From Alphaproteobacteria bacterium (GTDB taxonomy: Bacteria > Pseudomonadota > Alphaproteobacteria > Micavibrionales > Micavibrionaceae), in contig CP065008.1 of assembly GCA_016699735.1 (NCBI GenBank), forward strand, positions 248,001-312,000: a DNA stretch of 64,000 bases, written 5' to 3'. The notes under the pieces were generated by a model, which worked only from the letters and a program-made list of their open reading frames with translations, did not search any database and was not told the origin of the DNA. The position numbers were made by a program, and so were the translations under genes. This document shows positions 17,396 to 25,715 of this stretch, piece after piece; positions within the stretch are counted from its first letter, which is position 1, and every line of letters begins with the position of its first letter.

Positions 17396-18031
17396 CTAAT
17401 CCTTTCGGCCTTCATCTGCGCCGTCGGTCTCCCCGTCCTCGGGCCTCTTCCGCGCTTCCCGAATAATCTTCATCCGCTCGGACGGATGGGAAACCGCCCC
17501 GCCGCCCAGCCCCATCGTCGGTGCGTTCGGCGTATAGGCGAACTCGGGCCGCGACTCGATGGCTTTCCGGCGTTCCAGATGCGGGGCGAATTTCAGCTCG
17601 GAGGGCAGTGTATCGCCAAGAATACACCCCAGCGTATCCTCATCCCCCGCATCAAGGCGATGCACGGGCTGGCCAAGAACACAATGGCTGATGAAATAGA
17701 AATAGGATTCAAGAGGTTTCGGCGGCGTCCGCACATGTTTGAAAATCTCCCCGCGGTAGGGGTCGTTCAGGAACATCAGCGGCACCTGATAGGCCTGCGA
17801 AATGAAATTGTTCTTCACCGCACCGACATGGATGAATAGCGCCAGGTCCAGAGTCCCGAAAAACTCCGGCTCGACGGGGATATTGAGGTCCAGATAATCC
17901 ATATCGGTATACTCAAGAGTCATCCGCCCGTTCTCATGGTCGAACAGGATACCCGCGACCTTCTTGAACAAATTCTCGCTGCTCAGCAGACCAACATCGC
18001 CCGTTTCAGTAAGAAGGAAATCGACATCCAT
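17396..18031 (-). CDS. Unknown protein with His/Asp-rich globular core
   Basis: A 211-residue cytoplasmic-looking protein beginning MDVDFLLTETGDVGLL. The first 150 residues look globular, with a HVGAVKNNFISQAY segment and an ISHCVLGQPVHRLDAGDEDTLG segment. The last 60 are charged and low in complexity (EARKRPEDGETDGADEGRKD). The ATG at 18031 is the likely start, though the frame extends upstream. Family not recognised. It is the last of three minus-strand unknown genes between mltG and asnB. Confidence 0.6.
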   Translation of the reverse strand: MDVDFLLTETGDVGLLSSENLFKKVAGILFDHENGRMTLEYTDMDYLDLNIPVEPEFFGTLDLALFIHVGAVKNNFISQAYQVPLMFLNDPYRGEIFKHVRTPPKPLESYFYFISHCVLGQPVHRLDAGDEDTLGCILGDTLPSELKFAPHLERRKAIESRPEFAYTPNAPTMGLGGGAVSHPSERMKIIREARKRPEDGETDGADEGRKD

Positions 18032-18094
18032 AGGGATAAACCTCGTCCCAGAGACAACCCGTTTCCGATTCGATAAAAGGATCGGCGTGAAAAC

Positions 18095-18121
18095 CAAAAA
18101 ACCGGGACGGGGACGCCCGGT
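18095..18121 (-). terminator. Rho-independent terminator
   Basis: On the minus strand ACCGGG, a 9-base loop, CCCGGT and then six T (fwd A run 18095-18100). It lies just past the stop of the gene at 18126 and separates it from the gene at 17396. Confidence 0.75.
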
Positions 18122-18125
18122 CTCT

Positions 18126-18668
18126 TTACGCCAGTTTCAGAGGATTGAGCTTCACCGCGTCCTTATCGATGGCAGCGGCAGCCGCCTCGTTCTCAAGACT
18201 CAACTCGGCCACGGCGGTGTCGCGCTTGGCTGTTTCCTCAATAACACTGTGCAGTTTCATTTCCCGCTCGATCTGCGCCTGTGTCGTGCGCGATACTTGC
18301 TCAAGCGCCGCAGCTTTAGCCCCGGTCTCCTGCGCCACGGAAGCGGCAACGGTTCCCTGAACGCTGAATTGCTGGGCCTCGTTCGCACGGACCGAACTCT
18401 GGGTGCTGTGTGCGGTAAACGCGTTCATGTCTCCGGCATTCTCGGCCACGACCCCATGAACGACCGATTGCTGCTCGGACCGCAACTGCATCGCCGAGTA
18501 ATCCCCGGATTCCAGAGCAGCATTGCTGGCCATACTTGTAAAACGGTCCACCAAGCCCATGACACCCGCGATTTCGACATCGGAAAAATTCACATCCTGC
18601 GAAAACGAACACTCGGTCATGGTGCGCTGCACCAGTTCGGCAGGATCACTTGGAAAAGCAGCGGTCAT
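18126..18668 (-). CDS. Unknown Ala/Gln/Ser-rich helical protein
   Basis: A 180-residue protein, strongly alanine-, glutamine- and serine-rich, predicted mostly helical. A long amphipathic stretch (about 85-165) is likely to form coiled coil. No signal peptide, membrane segment or catalytic motif is seen. I do not recognise it. It has its own terminator and sits 33 bases downstream of the small gene at 18702, so the two may be cotranscribed. Confidence 0.6.
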   Translation of the reverse strand: MTAAFPSDPAELVQRTMTECSFSQDVNFSDVEIAGVMGLVDRFTSMASNAALESGDYSAMQLRSEQQSVVHGVVAENAGDMNAFTAHSTQSSVRANEAQQFSVQGTVAASVAQETGAKAAALEQVSRTTQAQIEREMKLHSVIEETAKRDTAVAELSLENEAAAAAIDKDAVKLNPLKLA

Positions 18669-18701
18669 ATTCGTACACCCATATCTTCTTACTTATTTCG
18701 T

Positions 18702-18980
18702 TCAGTAAACCACCCCGGCCCGGAAACGCACATACTCCGCCGCAGTCAGTTTTCCACCTTCAATATAGCCCAAAGCACAGAAAATTTCATTTTTTATTTT
18801 ATCGACCGTCTCAAGATCAAGCGGGCTGTTGAGTTCGGCGGACTCCTTGTATCCCTCGAAAACCACGCAGACAACGCCCGAATCCGGGTTCATGACGATC
18901 TCCTCAACCCGCTGCGTAAACCGCCCCTTGCACAGCAGAACGACCCGCCCGTCCTTGGATAACCGAAGCTCAATATCCAT
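18702..18980 (-). CDS. Unknown 92-residue protein
   Basis: A small alpha/beta-looking protein starting MDIELRLSKDGRVVLL, with alternating strands (VVLLCKGRF, GVVCVVFEGY) and a C-terminal helix-turn region (KLTAAEYVRFRAGVVY). The ATG at 18980 gives a compact domain. It has no recognised family. It is divergent from asnB. Confidence 0.55.
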   Translation of the reverse strand: MDIELRLSKDGRVVLLCKGRFTQRVEEIVMNPDSGVVCVVFEGYKESAELNSPLDLETVDKIKNEIFCALGYIEGGKLTAAEYVRFRAGVVY

Positions 18981-19080
18981 TTTTCCCAACCTTTGCAATA
19001 TTTTAGGGTCAACAACACTCCCCTGTCAATTCCAAGCATTTTACCCCACTGTCTTGCCTTTGTCCCCGCCCTCGGTCAAA

Positions 19081-19107
19081 CTGTTCCGGCAAAAAGCCTA
19101 GGAACAG
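19081..19107 (+). promoter_or_regulatory. Hairpin in the asnB leader
   Basis: CTGTTCC-GGC (19081-19090), an AAAAA loop, GCC-TA-GGAACAG (19096-19107): ten pairs with a two-base bulge, ending 14 bases before the asnB ATG. No Shine-Dalgarno sequence is visible between the hairpin and the ATG, so the hairpin may influence initiation. Confidence 0.45.
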
Positions 19108-19121
19108 GTGGTCTGACCCTC

Positions 19122-21065
19122 ATGTGCGGCATCGCCGGATTATACAGCTTCAACGCCCACCCCGACCGTCAGGCGCTCCACCGCACGGCCACCGCCATGA
19201 CCAGCGCCCTGCGCCATAGAGGCCCGGACGAGGGCGATGTCTGGCAGGATCCCGAAACCCCGATCGTCCTCGGCCACCGCCGCCTTTCCATCATCGACCT
19301 CTCCAGCGCGGGCCGCCAGCCGATGCGCTCCGCCTCCGAACGCTACATCATCGTCTTTAACGGCGAGATTTATAATTTCCGTCAGCTCCGCAGCGAACTC
19401 GAACGTCTCGGCGCCTTTTTCCGCGGCTATAGCGACACCGAAGTCATCCTCGCGGCAATAGAGGAGTGGGGTCTGGATTATACCCACAAATCCATCCGCG
19501 GGATGTTCGCCTTCGCCCTCTGGGATCGCCAGGAAAAACGCCTTCATTTCGCCCGCGACCGCATGGGCAAGAAGCCCCTCTATATCGGCTGGGCCGGATC
19601 CGCTCTGGTCTTCGGCTCGGAACTGAAGGCGCTGACCGCCCACCCCGATTTCCGCAAAAAAATCGACCGCCCCGCGCTGACCGCCTATATGCGCTTCGGC
19701 TACGTCCCGTCCCCTCTGTGTATTTTCGAAAAAATCCGCAGCCTCCCGCCGGGCCAGACCATGACGCTCGATCTCGACCGTCTGGAAATGAACGAGCCGC
19801 TCGAACCTTACATGAAATCCTATTGGAGTCACCTCGACTCCCTCCGCACCGCCCGCGCCGCCGGCTGCGGCGAAAAACTGCACATCCCTGAACGCTTCGA
19901 ATCCTTGCTGCAGGACTGCGTGGCCGAACGCCTCGTCTCAGATGTTCCCCTCGGTGCCTTCCTTTCCGGCGGAATCGACAGCTCTTTGACTGTGGCTCTT
20001 ATGCAGAAAGCCTCGAAATCTCCGGTGAAAACCTATTCCATCGGCTTCCACGAAAAGGGCTACAACGAGGCCGCCCACGCGAAAAAAGTCGCCGCCTATC
20101 TCGGCACCGACCACCACGAACAATACGTGGAACCCGCCCACGCCCTCGACCTCATCCCCAAACTCGCGGAGATTTACGATGAACCCTTCGCCGATATCTC
20201 CGCGATCCCGACCTATCTCGTCTCCGCCTTCGCACGCCAAAGCGTGACCGTGGCCCTCTCCGGCGATGGCGGCGATGAAATGCTCGGCGGCTACACCCGC
20301 CACGTTCAGGGGCCAAAGGTTTGGAAGAATATGAAGCGCGTGCCGAAATTCCTCCGCAGCGCCCTCTCCTCGGGACTGTCGAAAATTTCCGTCCAGACAT
20401 GGGATAAAATTTCCCGCTACCACCCGCAGTTCGGCTCACACATCCACAAGGTCGGCGATGCGTTGAGCGAGGAAGACCCCACCGCCTTTTACCTCCGCCT
20501 CGTCAGTCGCTGGGATCGACCGGAGAATCTGGTAACGCAGGGCGCTGAAACGACAATCCCCCTGACGAATCCGGACCTGCAGCCCGAAGGCCTCTCCTTC
20601 GGCGAAATGATGATGTACTGGGACGTCCTCTCCTATCTCCCCGGCGATGTCCTGACCAAGGTGGACCGCGCCAGCATGGCCGCGAGTCTGGAGGTTCGCG
20701 CACCGCTCCTCGACCAGCGCATCTACGAATATGTCTGGAGTCTCCCCGAGTCCTATAAAATCCATCAGGGGCAGGGCAAATGGCTCCTGCGCCATGTGCT
20801 GCGGCAACACCTACCCGAGCGCCTGTTCGACCGCCCCAAGCAGGGCTTCAACATCCCGATCGACGAATGGCTGCGCGGTCCCCTGCGCGACTGGGCCGAA
20901 AACCTTCTCGATGAGAAAACGATGACGGCGCAGGGCTTGATCGACCCCGCACCCGTCCGCAAGCTCTGGGCGGATCATTGCGCCGGACACGGCAACCATT
21001 CTGGAAAGCTCTGGACCGTCCTGATGTTCCAGGACTGGCTGGCCCGCTGGATAGTAAAGACCTGA
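19122..21065 (+). CDS. asnB: Asparagine synthase, glutamine-hydrolysing (AsnB family)
   Basis: A 647-residue class II amidotransferase. After the initiator Met comes the nucleophile Cys2 (MCGIAGLYSF). The glutaminase domain contains RGPDEGD and FNGEIYNF. The synthetase domain has the PP-loop FLSGGIDSSLTVALM near residue 285 and SGDGGDEMLGGY near 380. ATP drives amide transfer from glutamine to an aspartate-like acid. The ATG at 19122 is fixed by the need for Cys2. It heads a run with an epimerase and a glycosyltransferase, so it may be a polysaccharide-modifying paralogue rather than the housekeeping enzyme. Confidence 0.93.
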   Translation: MCGIAGLYSFNAHPDRQALHRTATAMTSALRHRGPDEGDVWQDPETPIVLGHRRLSIIDLSSAGRQPMRSASERYIIVFNGEIYNFRQLRSELERLGAFFRGYSDTEVILAAIEEWGLDYTHKSIRGMFAFALWDRQEKRLHFARDRMGKKPLYIGWAGSALVFGSELKALTAHPDFRKKIDRPALTAYMRFGYVPSPLCIFEKIRSLPPGQTMTLDLDRLEMNEPLEPYMKSYWSHLDSLRTARAAGCGEKLHIPERFESLLQDCVAERLVSDVPLGAFLSGGIDSSLTVALMQKASKSPVKTYSIGFHEKGYNEAAHAKKVAAYLGTDHHEQYVEPAHALDLIPKLAEIYDEPFADISAIPTYLVSAFARQSVTVALSGDGGDEMLGGYTRHVQGPKVWKNMKRVPKFLRSALSSGLSKISVQTWDKISRYHPQFGSHIHKVGDALSEEDPTAFYLRLVSRWDRPENLVTQGAETTIPLTNPDLQPEGLSFGEMMMYWDVLSYLPGDVLTKVDRASMAASLEVRAPLLDQRIYEYVWSLPESYKIHQGQGKWLLRHVLRQHLPERLFDRPKQGFNIPIDEWLRGPLRDWAENLLDEKTMTAQGLIDPAPVRKLWADHCAGHGNHSGKLWTVLMFQDWLARWIVKT

Positions 21066-21126
21066 GAGCTTATGCTTGCCAGAGAACACTAATATCAAGT
21101 AAAATGCAAAAAATATGTAAAAAGAC

Positions 21127-22014
21127 ATGAGTGCAAAAAGCGGGCAAGGAAATACGATCAACGAATTGATCGACACACCGTTAACGGAGATTTTTACGGG
21201 CAGCAGTCACTCTGCTGCGCCGACCCTCAACGCACGTCCCCTTGTCAATTATCTCTGGCTCGACAGCGGCGAGCGTGACCCGCAAAGCGGTTACTTTCTG
21301 GGTGTTCCTGCATCCCAGCTCGAACAGGTGCTGACCAACGCCCAAAGATACCCGGAAGTCGATTTTAAACTCTGGCTGGATTTCAGCGAGCTTGAGCCAG
21401 GGGCACGACAACATCTTTCGGAAAACCCGCACCCCTTCACAACGAGCAACCTCAGGATCGAAAGTCTTGAGACGATTCCCGATTACCTGACAAACCCGTT
21501 GACCCAAATCGACGAGGCCGTAGAGGTTCGCTCCGATATGGCGCGGCTTCAGGTGCTCTCTCACACTTTCAAAACCACGGACCACCGTGACATCTTCTAT
21601 GCCGACTGCGACTGCAAGGATGTAAAGGTTACGCACCCGCAAATACAGGGCGTAATGGAATCGTCGGGTTTTACCGTCGGTCTGTATTACGAGGTGGACA
21701 GCGGAGAGCTTAATCCTGAAAACGGCTTTCTGGGGTTTAGAAGGGGCGAGGGATCGGAGTTTCTCGACCGCTGGATCATTCCGGCTGCGAACGAATATAT
21801 GTTTTTCGTTGAGGGGGAATATAACACCTCCGATTTTCCCATTCTGATGCAACTGGGAACCCTTCATGAAAAGAGAGGAACGGATTTCAAGGAGGGGCTG
21901 GAGCTTCTGGCTCCCTGCGGAGAGAAGCTTCCCCCTGTTTCAGGGGATCGGATAAAGCCCTTTATCAGCCAAGCCTTCTCTGCGGATTTGACACAGACTT
22001 ATGCGCCCGGATGA
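21127..22014 (+). CDS. DXD glycosyltransferase-like protein (GT32/toxin-GT fold)
   Basis: A 295-residue protein without signal or membrane segment. It has features of the GT-A sugar-transferase family that includes Och1-like enzymes and the clostridial toxin domains. These are an N-terminal VNYLWLDSGE (about 40-49), a YPEVDFKLWLD strand (75-85), and VRSDMARLQVL (134-144) followed by IFYADCDCKD with the metal-binding D160-x-D162. Late in the protein lies a WIIPAANEYMFF region. The assignment is by eye. It lies in the polysaccharide gene run but shows no other similarity to its neighbours. An effector role is possible; so is a role in glycan assembly. Confidence 0.55.
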   Translation: MSAKSGQGNTINELIDTPLTEIFTGSSHSAAPTLNARPLVNYLWLDSGERDPQSGYFLGVPASQLEQVLTNAQRYPEVDFKLWLDFSELEPGARQHLSENPHPFTTSNLRIESLETIPDYLTNPLTQIDEAVEVRSDMARLQVLSHTFKTTDHRDIFYADCDCKDVKVTHPQIQGVMESSGFTVGLYYEVDSGELNPENGFLGFRRGEGSEFLDRWIIPAANEYMFFVEGEYNTSDFPILMQLGTLHEKRGTDFKEGLELLAPCGEKLPPVSGDRIKPFISQAFSADLTQTYAPG

Positions 22015-22121
22015 TTCTATAAGTGTCTTGGGGATTGCTCCAGCGTAATCGAAACCGTATCAAAGAAGAGAAGCCATATTTTATCTTGGCTTTTTCCGCG
22101 CCCCGTCATACTGTCTGACCC

Positions 22122-23150
22122 ATGAAAATCGCAATCACAGGCGGCGCAGGATTTATCGGAACCGAACTTATGACGGTGCTCAGGGAGCAGGGGCATGAGT
22201 GTATCTGGCTCGATATCAACCCCTCTTCCGCCTACCCGAAACAGGGCCGGATTGTTGACATCACCGACAAACCTGCCTTGACCGAAGCCCTGAAGGGCAT
22301 CGAGGCGGTCTATCACCTCGCCGCCGAACACCGCGACGACGTAACACCGATAAAAAAATATTACGATGTAAACGTCAGTGGAACCGAAAACCTTGTGACC
22401 GCGGCCCAGACGAACGGAATAAAAACCATCATCTTCACCAGCACGGTCGCCGTCTACGGCCTCGACGCCGGCGAGTCCAAAGAAGACAGCCTCCCCGCGC
22501 CCTTTAATGATTACGGCCGCTCGAAGCTGGAAGGTGAAAAAATTCTGGAAAAATGGTCCGCCCAAGCATCTGACCGCCGCCTTGTGACCATCCGCCTCGT
22601 CGCCACCTTCGGCCCCGGCAACCGCGGCAATATCTTCACCTTGATGGACCAGATCGCCCGCAAGCGCTTCTTCATGATCGGTAACGGCGAAAACAAAAAA
22701 TCCGTGGCCTATGTCGGCAATGTTGCCGCTTTTCTCGCCGAATGCTTGAAGGAAAGCCGCAGCATGACTCTCTACAATTACGCCGATAAGCCGGATTTGA
22801 GCATGAAAGACATGGTCGCCGAAATCCGCGCCGGAATGGGTTTTCCCGGCCTCGGACCGAAGCTGCCCTATATCGCGGGTGTCGCGGGCGGCGCGGTCTT
22901 CGATGTTCTAGCCTCAATCACGGGCCGAAAATTCCCGATCAGCCGCATCCGCGTCAAAAAATTCTGCGCCAGCACCGTCGTGAACGCCGACCGCGTTAAT
23001 CGAACGGGCTTCAAACGCCCCTTCACGTTGCAGCAGGGCTTGCAGGAAATGATTGCCTCCGACTTCGCCGAACTCCTGAACCTGCCCCGCAGACCCGATA
23101 AAAGCGGCCACCAAACAGATTCCACCGATACACCACGGAAAGTCGCATAA
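22122..23150 (+). CDS. NAD-dependent epimerase/dehydratase (extended SDR)
   Basis: A 342-residue nucleotide-sugar enzyme. The NAD-binding GGAGFIG motif is at residues 7-13, the active-site Ser/Thr is in FTSTVAVYG, and the catalytic Y-x3-K is in DYGRSKLEGE near residue 131. The substrate is probably a UDP- or GDP-sugar; the exact reaction cannot be read from the sequence. Its stop lies 5 bases before the GT4 gene, so the two are an operon. Confidence 0.9.
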   Translation: MKIAITGGAGFIGTELMTVLREQGHECIWLDINPSSAYPKQGRIVDITDKPALTEALKGIEAVYHLAAEHRDDVTPIKKYYDVNVSGTENLVTAAQTNGIKTIIFTSTVAVYGLDAGESKEDSLPAPFNDYGRSKLEGEKILEKWSAQASDRRLVTIRLVATFGPGNRGNIFTLMDQIARKRFFMIGNGENKKSVAYVGNVAAFLAECLKESRSMTLYNYADKPDLSMKDMVAEIRAGMGFPGLGPKLPYIAGVAGGAVFDVLASITGRKFPISRIRVKKFCASTVVNADRVNRTGFKRPFTLQQGLQEMIASDFAELLNLPRRPDKSGHQTDSTDTPRKVA

Positions 23151-23155
23151 CGCCG

Positions 23156-24310
23156 ATGGCGCGCGGAAAACTCCTTTATGTCATCAATCACCCGGACTGG
23201 TTCTGGTCGCACCGCCTGCCTTTGGCTCTGGGCGCGAAGGAGACGGGCTACGAGGTTTTGGTGGCGATGCCCGACGGAGAAAACAATAAAAAACTCAGCG
23301 AATATGGCTTTCAGGGCTTCGACCTGCCCTCCTTCGAAAACAAGGGATCGCCGCTGACCGCAGTAAAAACCATGTGCGCCCTGCAAAAACTGCTGCAACA
23401 GCAAAAGCCCGACATCGTTCACGCCATCACGCTGAAATACGCCTTCATGACCGGCATAGTGACACGCTTTGATAAATCATCTCGAACCGTTCACACCATT
23501 GCGGGATTAGGCTACCTCTTTTCAGGAGAGGGGATAAGACCGAAGGCGCTGCGCCTCCTCATCGGCCCCCTGCTGAAATTCGCCCTTAAAGGCCCGCGCA
23601 CGAGGATCATCGTCCAGAACCCCGACGACCTCGACCTGCTCGTAAGGCGCGGCTTCGTCAGAGAGGATCGAACAATTCTGATCCGCGGTTCCGGCGTGGA
23701 TACCGAAACCTTCAAACCCTCCGGGCAGCCGGAGGAAGACCCGCCGATCGTCCTGATGCCCACCCGCCTGCTACGCGATAAGGGCGTTTCCGTGTTTATC
23801 GACGCCGCCCGAATCTTGAAAAAGAAAGGCGTGAACGCCCGCTTCCAAATCGCCGGAGGCCTCAGTCCGAACAGCCCCGGCGCAATCACCGAACCGGAAA
23901 TGCGGCAAATGATCGCAGACGCAAGCGTCGAATGGCTGGGCAAGCGCGACGATATGCCCGACCTTCTCGCCCGCACGACGCTGGTCGCCTACCCCTCCCA
24001 TTACCGCGAAGGAGTCCCCAAGGTGCTTCTGGAGGCCGCAGCATCGGGCAGGGCCATCGTCACCACCAACCATCCCGGCTGCCGCGAGGCGGTGCAACAC
24101 GGCGTCAACGGCCTTCTGGTTCCAATAAGAAACGCGCCTTCCCTTGCCGCAGCTATAGAGGAGTTGTTGCTGGACGCCCCGCGCCGGAAAAGCATGGAAA
24201 ACGCATCGCGCATAAAAGCCGTTACGGAATTCAATCTCCGTCTAGTAGTAACGCAGACCTTGAAAAATTATGAAATAAAAAACCCCTTCTGCTACGGTCT
24301 AAACACTTAG
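23156..24310 (+). CDS. GT4-family glycosyltransferase
   Basis: A 384-residue GT-B enzyme. The N-terminal acceptor domain opens with KLLYVINHPDWFWSHRLPLA. The C-terminal donor domain contains MPTRLLRDKGVSVFIDAA and the GT4 signature EGVPKVLLEAAASGRAIV (about 283-300). It resembles capsule and O-antigen transferases. The last nine residues (NPFCYGLNT) and the DNA around the stop resemble the 3' end of the IS481 fragment at 24867-25004, so the C-terminus may have been remodelled by an insertion. Confidence 0.9.
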   Translation: MARGKLLYVINHPDWFWSHRLPLALGAKETGYEVLVAMPDGENNKKLSEYGFQGFDLPSFENKGSPLTAVKTMCALQKLLQQQKPDIVHAITLKYAFMTGIVTRFDKSSRTVHTIAGLGYLFSGEGIRPKALRLLIGPLLKFALKGPRTRIIVQNPDDLDLLVRRGFVREDRTILIRGSGVDTETFKPSGQPEEDPPIVLMPTRLLRDKGVSVFIDAARILKKKGVNARFQIAGGLSPNSPGAITEPEMRQMIADASVEWLGKRDDMPDLLARTTLVAYPSHYREGVPKVLLEAAASGRAIVTTNHPGCREAVQHGVNGLLVPIRNAPSLAAAIEELLLDAPRRKSMENASRIKAVTEFNLRLVVTQTLKNYEIKNPFCYGLNT

Positions 24311-24356
24311 CTGATTTTGTTTCAATGGTTTGGTAATTTGAAAGAGGAGCCACGCC

Positions 24357-24866
24357 ATGAGCCGATTATTTTACCTGTCTGACGACCAGCGGGAAGCGAT
24401 CAGGCCGCATTGGCCGCCCGATAAAGGGCGCAAACCCCGCATAGACGACCGCCGGATCATCTGCGGGATTTTTCCACGTTCTGTAATCGGGATGCCGCTG
24501 GATCGATGCGCCGGAGGAATACAGAGATCACACCACGCTCTACAACCGCTATAACCGTTGGTCAAAGCGCGGGATCTGGCAATATCTGTAACGCAAGATT
24601 GTCGGGACGCTCTTGGAGGAGGCCGAAATGGCGGCCATCGACAGCACCCATATCAAAGCCCATCGCTGCGCGGGCGGCGGTAAAAAGGGGAGGCTCTTGA
24701 AACCATCGGCATCAGCCGCGGCGGGCGCGACACCAAGCTCCACGCCGTCAACGATATGAAATGCAGACCTCTGGCTTTGTATATCACCCCCGGGCAACGC
24801 GCCGATATCAACGGAACCGTTGCTCTGGCGGGCGTCCTGCCTCCCGTGAAATATATGATCGCGAAC
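24357..24866 (+). pseudogene. IS5-family transposase remnant, frameshifted
   Basis: Successive frames carry recognisable IS5-type pieces. They are MSRLFYLSDDQREAIRPHWP and DDRRIICGI (24357-24470), then HTTLYNRYNRWSKRGIWQYL followed by a stop (about 24530-24590). Next come EEAEMAAIDSTHIKAHRCAGGGKKG (about 24617-24690) and SRGGRDTKLHAVNDMKCRPLALYITPGQRADI through VLPPVKYMIANKAY (about 24713-24875). At least three frameshifts or indels and one in-frame stop make it non-functional. It ends abruptly within the catalytic domain, where IS481 sequence takes over. A good GAGGAG ribosome site still precedes the first ATG. Confidence 0.85.
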
Positions 24867-25004
24867 AAGGCCTATAACTTCGCCCGCAGGCTTAAAACCC
24901 TCAAGGACCTCACGCCTTACGAATACATCTACAATATATGGACAAAAGAGCCCAAACGATTTAACGGTGATCCATTCCAGCACACCGTGGGACTAAACAC
25001 CTAG
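24867..25004 (+). mobile_element. IS481-family transposase C-terminal fragment
   Basis: The frame continues as NFARRLKTLKDLTPYEYI and then NIWTKEPKRF, ending VGLNT-stop, the standard C-terminus of IS481 transposases (typically NFARRLKTLKGLTPYE, then GLNT). It is fused in frame to the IS5 remnant at a shared Ala-Tyr. Only about 45 residues of the IS481 enzyme remain. No terminal inverted repeat could be confirmed. Confidence 0.75.
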
Positions 25005-25715
25005 GTTGTACCACAAAAAATCTCGCTATAATTGCAAATAATATGTATAATAAATTCCCTACTAAACAAACGATTTCCTCTTATTGATATAGCCCTGACC
25101 TTTTTTGAAATAGATAAAAGAAAAAGTTACCGTTCTTGAATCTCAAAAAATGCAAAAAACAAGGAGTGCTGAAAAAATATAATCGAAACGCACTGTAAAA
25201 CATAAATTGAAAACGATGCGGCTGGAAACAAAAAAATAAATATCTTTTTATATTAATAAGATAGATAAAAAATAATCCAAACAATAAAAAGGTATTTATC
25301 TAGAATTTTCGCTACTAAAAAATACAAAAATTGGGAAAGAACAATCAAAAACCAGTAAGAAAATGATTCAAGAAAAAAATTTACAACATCAAAACAGATC
25401 ACAAGAATAAATGTAGGCTAAGCCATAGATTAGGAAAAAAAGCACAAAACATAGATATCGTGTAAACAGGAAAGAAAAAGAAAACGCATATATTAAACAA
25501 CCCAAGGTAATACACGCCCGCAAAAATCTTAAAGATAATTAGCATGGGTTTTGTTATCCTTAGCGGCCATATTAACTAAAAAGACTACTGCGAATAGTCA
25601 TATTCATTGCTTTTAGGGAACAAAACATTTAGTATTAGGGACCAAACAAAAAAATAACTATAATTTTAGTCTTGGAACGATATTATTAGGACCGCGAAAA
25701 TAGGCGCAGGGTGTT
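25005..25715. other. AT-rich gene-free stretch downstream of IS remnants
   Basis: About 710 bases with markedly higher AT than the rest of the window and many short A and T runs. No open frame has a plausible ribosome site or protein-like composition, and there is no tRNA or hairpin-T terminator. It may be decayed DNA brought in or left by insertion events. It contains the promoter of the downstream PEPC-like gene in its last 100 bases. Confidence 0.6.

Noticed and set aside
25081..25284. A 67-codon minus-strand frame in the AT-rich stretch
   Set aside because: It is Phe-rich, as expected of translated AT-rich DNA, and has no ribosome site or homologue-like pattern.
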